NCBI GenBank assembly: GCA_937876195.1 | Contig: CALEIK010000024.1 | Coordinates: 220,579-284,578, forward strand | Direction: 5' to 3' | Length of the DNA: 64,000 nt | Source: an uncultured Flavobacteriales bacterium | GTDB lineage: Bacteria; Bacteroidota; Bacteroidia; Flavobacteriales_D; Crocinitomicaceae | Shown here: positions 62,615 to 64,000 of the stretch, piece after piece | Layout of the letters: every line of letters starts with the position of its first letter | Position numbering within the stretch: the stretch's first letter is position 1 | Translations under genes and position numbers: made by a program | The notes under the pieces: model-generated | Seen by the model: only the letters and a program-made list of their open reading frames with translations | Told to the model about the DNA's origin: nothing | Databases searched by the model: none

Positions 62615-63265
62615 ATGACCGAAACAGAAGCGACATATTTGAAGGACGAGTTGACTAAGAATGGTTTTTGCCATATTCCAAACATTAGTGAAACTGAATT
62701 GACTGAAATTCTTTCACAACTTGGGAATGTGATAAACGAGACTGACGTAATTGCAAACTCCGAGAGTAAAAGCCTTGTGACGTCTGACAAGTATCTTGAC
62801 TTTCATACGGACAATCATTTAGCAAAGTACATTTTGTGGCATTGTAAAAAACAAGCAGAAAAAGGCGGACAGTCAATGCTTTGTGATGCTGAAAAAGTCT
62901 ATGCTCAATTGACCGAAGAAGAAAAATTGGCTTTATCTAAAATTCACGTTTACGAACACAAAATGTTTCCCGAAAATCGAAATTCAAATCCGATAGTTAG
63001 AGAGATTGAAGGACAACGAAGATTTTACTACTCATTTTGGTTAGCAAGAGAAAAGTACCGTGAACTTCCTGTATTTAAAAAATGGCGAGACTTAATTCAA
63101 ACCGCTTCACACAAAAAACTAAGACTTGAAGAAAAAGACATTTTGGTCATTGACAATCACAGAATTTTTCACGGTAGAACCGAAATTATTGGCGAACGAA
63201 ACCTAAAACGATATTGGCTTAATCCTGATTTTGAGCCAACTAAAACTTTGTATTCTCAAACTTAA
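62615..63265 (+). CDS. TauD/TfdA-like Fe(II)/2-oxoglutarate oxygenase
   Basis: A 216-aa protein, shorter than classical TauD (about 280 aa). The iron triad is readable: H64-T-D66 in YLDFHTDNH and the distal His186 in VIDNHRIFHGRTE, the usual TauD/clavaminate-synthase motif. Arg195 or Arg199 (ERNLKRYWL) would bind the 2-oxoglutarate carboxylate. GGQSMLCDAEKVY is another family feature. The substrate is unknown; the family hydroxylates or otherwise oxidises small molecules and amino acids, including peptide residues. It is followed after 12 bp by the Cys-tail gene within one cassette. Confidence 0.85.
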   Translation: MTETEATYLKDELTKNGFCHIPNISETELTEILSQLGNVINETDVIANSESKSLVTSDKYLDFHTDNHLAKYILWHCKKQAEKGGQSMLCDAEKVYAQLTEEEKLALSKIHVYEHKMFPENRNSNPIVREIEGQRRFYYSFWLAREKYRELPVFKKWRDLIQTASHKKLRLEEKDILVIDNHRIFHGRTEIIGERNLKRYWLNPDFEPTKTLYSQT

Positions 63266-63277
63266 AATTCAATAAAT

Positions 63278-63811
63278 ATGAAAGCACCAGTGATTCACAC
63301 AGCGACAGATTTAATCTATCCAGACCCAATTAGCCCTGAAAGAATTTCCTTTTTAATCAATGCAAAAGGTATTGCACCTGAAGTGGCTGAATTGGACTTT
63401 GAACTAATGAAGCAGAAGTTACAAGACCCTGAAGAAGGCATGGGTTGGACTCCTGAACAAGTTGACAGTGCAGAGATTGAATACAAAAGATATTTAAACC
63501 TCTGTATGGAATATGGCAAGGGAATAGTTCCAAATAAAATAATGGACCAAACTTGGCATTACCACATTTTAGACACAAGGTCTTATCACAAGGACTGTGA
63601 CAAACTATTTGGCGGTTATATGCACCACTACCCTTATTTCGGTATGCGTGGCGACCAGGACGCACAAGACCTTAAAAACTCATTTGAGAACACTAAGGAC
63701 TTGTATCTTGAACTATTTGGAGAAGAGATGGCAAGAGACGAACACAATAAATGTTGGCACGACTGTGAAAACAGATGTTGGAATGCTTGTCCCTCAAATA
63801 AAATGGAATAA
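63278..63811 (+). CDS. WHxH/HH motif protein with CX3CX3CX3C tail
   Basis: A 177-aa protein with no signal peptide. The central part resembles the glycine-rich-domain-containing protein-like family: MDQTWHYHILDTRSYHKDCDKLF (first 20 at residues 89-108), then GGYMHHYPYFG at 112-122. The His residues 94, 96, 104, 116 and 117 look like a metal site. The last 20 residues carry Cys159, 163, 167 and 171 in strict four-residue spacing, with Trp after the first and third, so on a helix all four lie on one face. It could be a metal-binding partner or a peptide-modification substrate of the upstream oxygenase; both are guesses. Confidence 0.75.
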   Translation: MKAPVIHTATDLIYPDPISPERISFLINAKGIAPEVAELDFELMKQKLQDPEEGMGWTPEQVDSAEIEYKRYLNLCMEYGKGIVPNKIMDQTWHYHILDTRSYHKDCDKLFGGYMHHYPYFGMRGDQDAQDLKNSFENTKDLYLELFGEEMARDEHNKCWHDCENRCWNACPSNKME

Positions 63812-63820
63812 AAAAACAAA

Positions 63821-63952
63821 GGCTAACAACGCATATAGCTTATGGCGGGTGAATGGCTACCAGCAAGGTTTTCGCTCCGTAGCCAACCTTGGTTTCGGTG
63901 GAAAGAAAAGTGCTTCGAAACCGCCACATCGCAAAGCCGTAAACCGTTAGCA
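63821..63952 (+). repeat. attC-like recombination site 2
   Basis: 132 bp from R'' GGCTAAC (63821-63827) to R' GTTAGCA (63946-63952). The outer arms (ATGGCGG near 63842 and CCGCCACAT near 63921) pair partially. Two inner perfect hairpins, TGGCTAC/GTAGCCA and GGTTTCG/CGAAACC, make it longer and more branched than site 1. Confidence 0.65.
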
Positions 63953-64000
63953 GAAACCACCCATAACCTGTAACCAAACTTTGTAAATTGAATTATTTGT

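Larger units (their letters stand above)
62597..63946 (+). mobile_element. Integron-type cassette 2 (2OG-oxygenase plus Cys-tail protein)
   Basis: Starts at the cut point in GTTAGCC (62596) and ends at G of GTTAGCA (63946). Its first 10 nt GTTAGCCTTT (62596-62605) are exactly complementary to AAAGGCTAAC (63818-63827), which contains the R'' box of attC 2. The 1.35-kb unit holds two genes on one strand. The third cassette begins at 63947 and runs off the window; its first 54 bp contain no gene. Confidence 0.68.

Noticed and set aside
63597..63950. Open frame of 117 codons on the plus strand crossing attC 2
   Set aside because: It overlaps the better-supported WHxH protein gene in another frame and reads through the hairpin element; composition is not protein-like.
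1..64000. CRISPR array, rRNA operon, prophage or insertion-sequence transposase
   Set aside because: No regularly spaced direct repeats, no rRNA sequence, and no transposase, phage structural or integrase gene was found on either strand.

Overview
The window is a chromosomal segment of a Bacteroidetes bacterium, most likely a Flavobacteriales member of the Crocinitomicaceae/Fluviicola type (inference). Supporting signs are proteins with type IX secretion (T9SS) and gliding-motility C-terminal domains, a fused murF-alr gene, a long dcw cluster in the usual Bacteroidetes order, promoters of the form TTG-N19-TAnnTTTG, and the near absence of Shine-Dalgarno sequences. MurE carries the DNPR motif, so the peptidoglycan should contain meso-diaminopimelate.

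Layout. 1-22 kb is housekeeping and surface biology: a partial surface protein at the left edge, an SDR protein, heme A synthase (ctaA), a TauE/SafE exporter, a CAT-anticodon tRNA whose 3' end and terminator are duplicated, a secreted agmatine-deiminase-like enzyme with a T9SS tail, a rhodanese/sterol-desaturase operon, a GT4 glycosyltransferase, a sensor histidine kinase, an M28 peptidase, thymidine kinase with murF-alr, an ArsR regulator with a palindromic operator candidate, an M20 dipeptidase, a large choice-of-anchor-L surface protein, and hflX with two small cytochrome genes. 22-42 kb holds a double amidohydrolase with one degenerate half, two polytopic GT-C-like membrane proteins, fumC, a second alanine racemase with an M20 amidohydrolase, a BlaI/M56-TonB pair with twin operators, tRNA-Leu(CAA), hutI, a TraB-like protein, a DUF4143 ATPase with degraded Walker motifs and an AddB-like nuclease. 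42-44 kb has rpmA/rplU and an EamA transporter.

44.1-60.3 kb is the dcw cluster: mraZ, rsmH, ftsL-like, PBP/ftsI, murE, mraY, murD, a 159-aa protein, ftsW, murG, murC, ftsQ, ftsA, ftsZ, yqeY. Almost every gene overlaps or abuts the next, so the run is one translationally coupled operon. It covers division-site assembly and the cytoplasmic and lipid-linked steps of peptidoglycan synthesis. The missing murF step is supplied by the fusion gene at 13.1 kb. The 159-aa protein between murD and ftsW looks like a separate copy of the MurD C-terminal domain.

60.4-64 kb is accessory DNA and the most interesting part. It looks like an integron cassette array without an adjacent integrase. Two attC-like hairpin elements (62525-62602 and 63821-63952) and the 10-nt complementarity between each cassette's first bases and the R'' box of its own attC define two cassettes. 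One carries four small secreted or lipoprotein genes. The other carries a TauD-like 2-oxoglutarate oxygenase gene and a gene for a WHxH/HH protein with a CX3CX3CX3C tail. A third cassette begins at the right edge.
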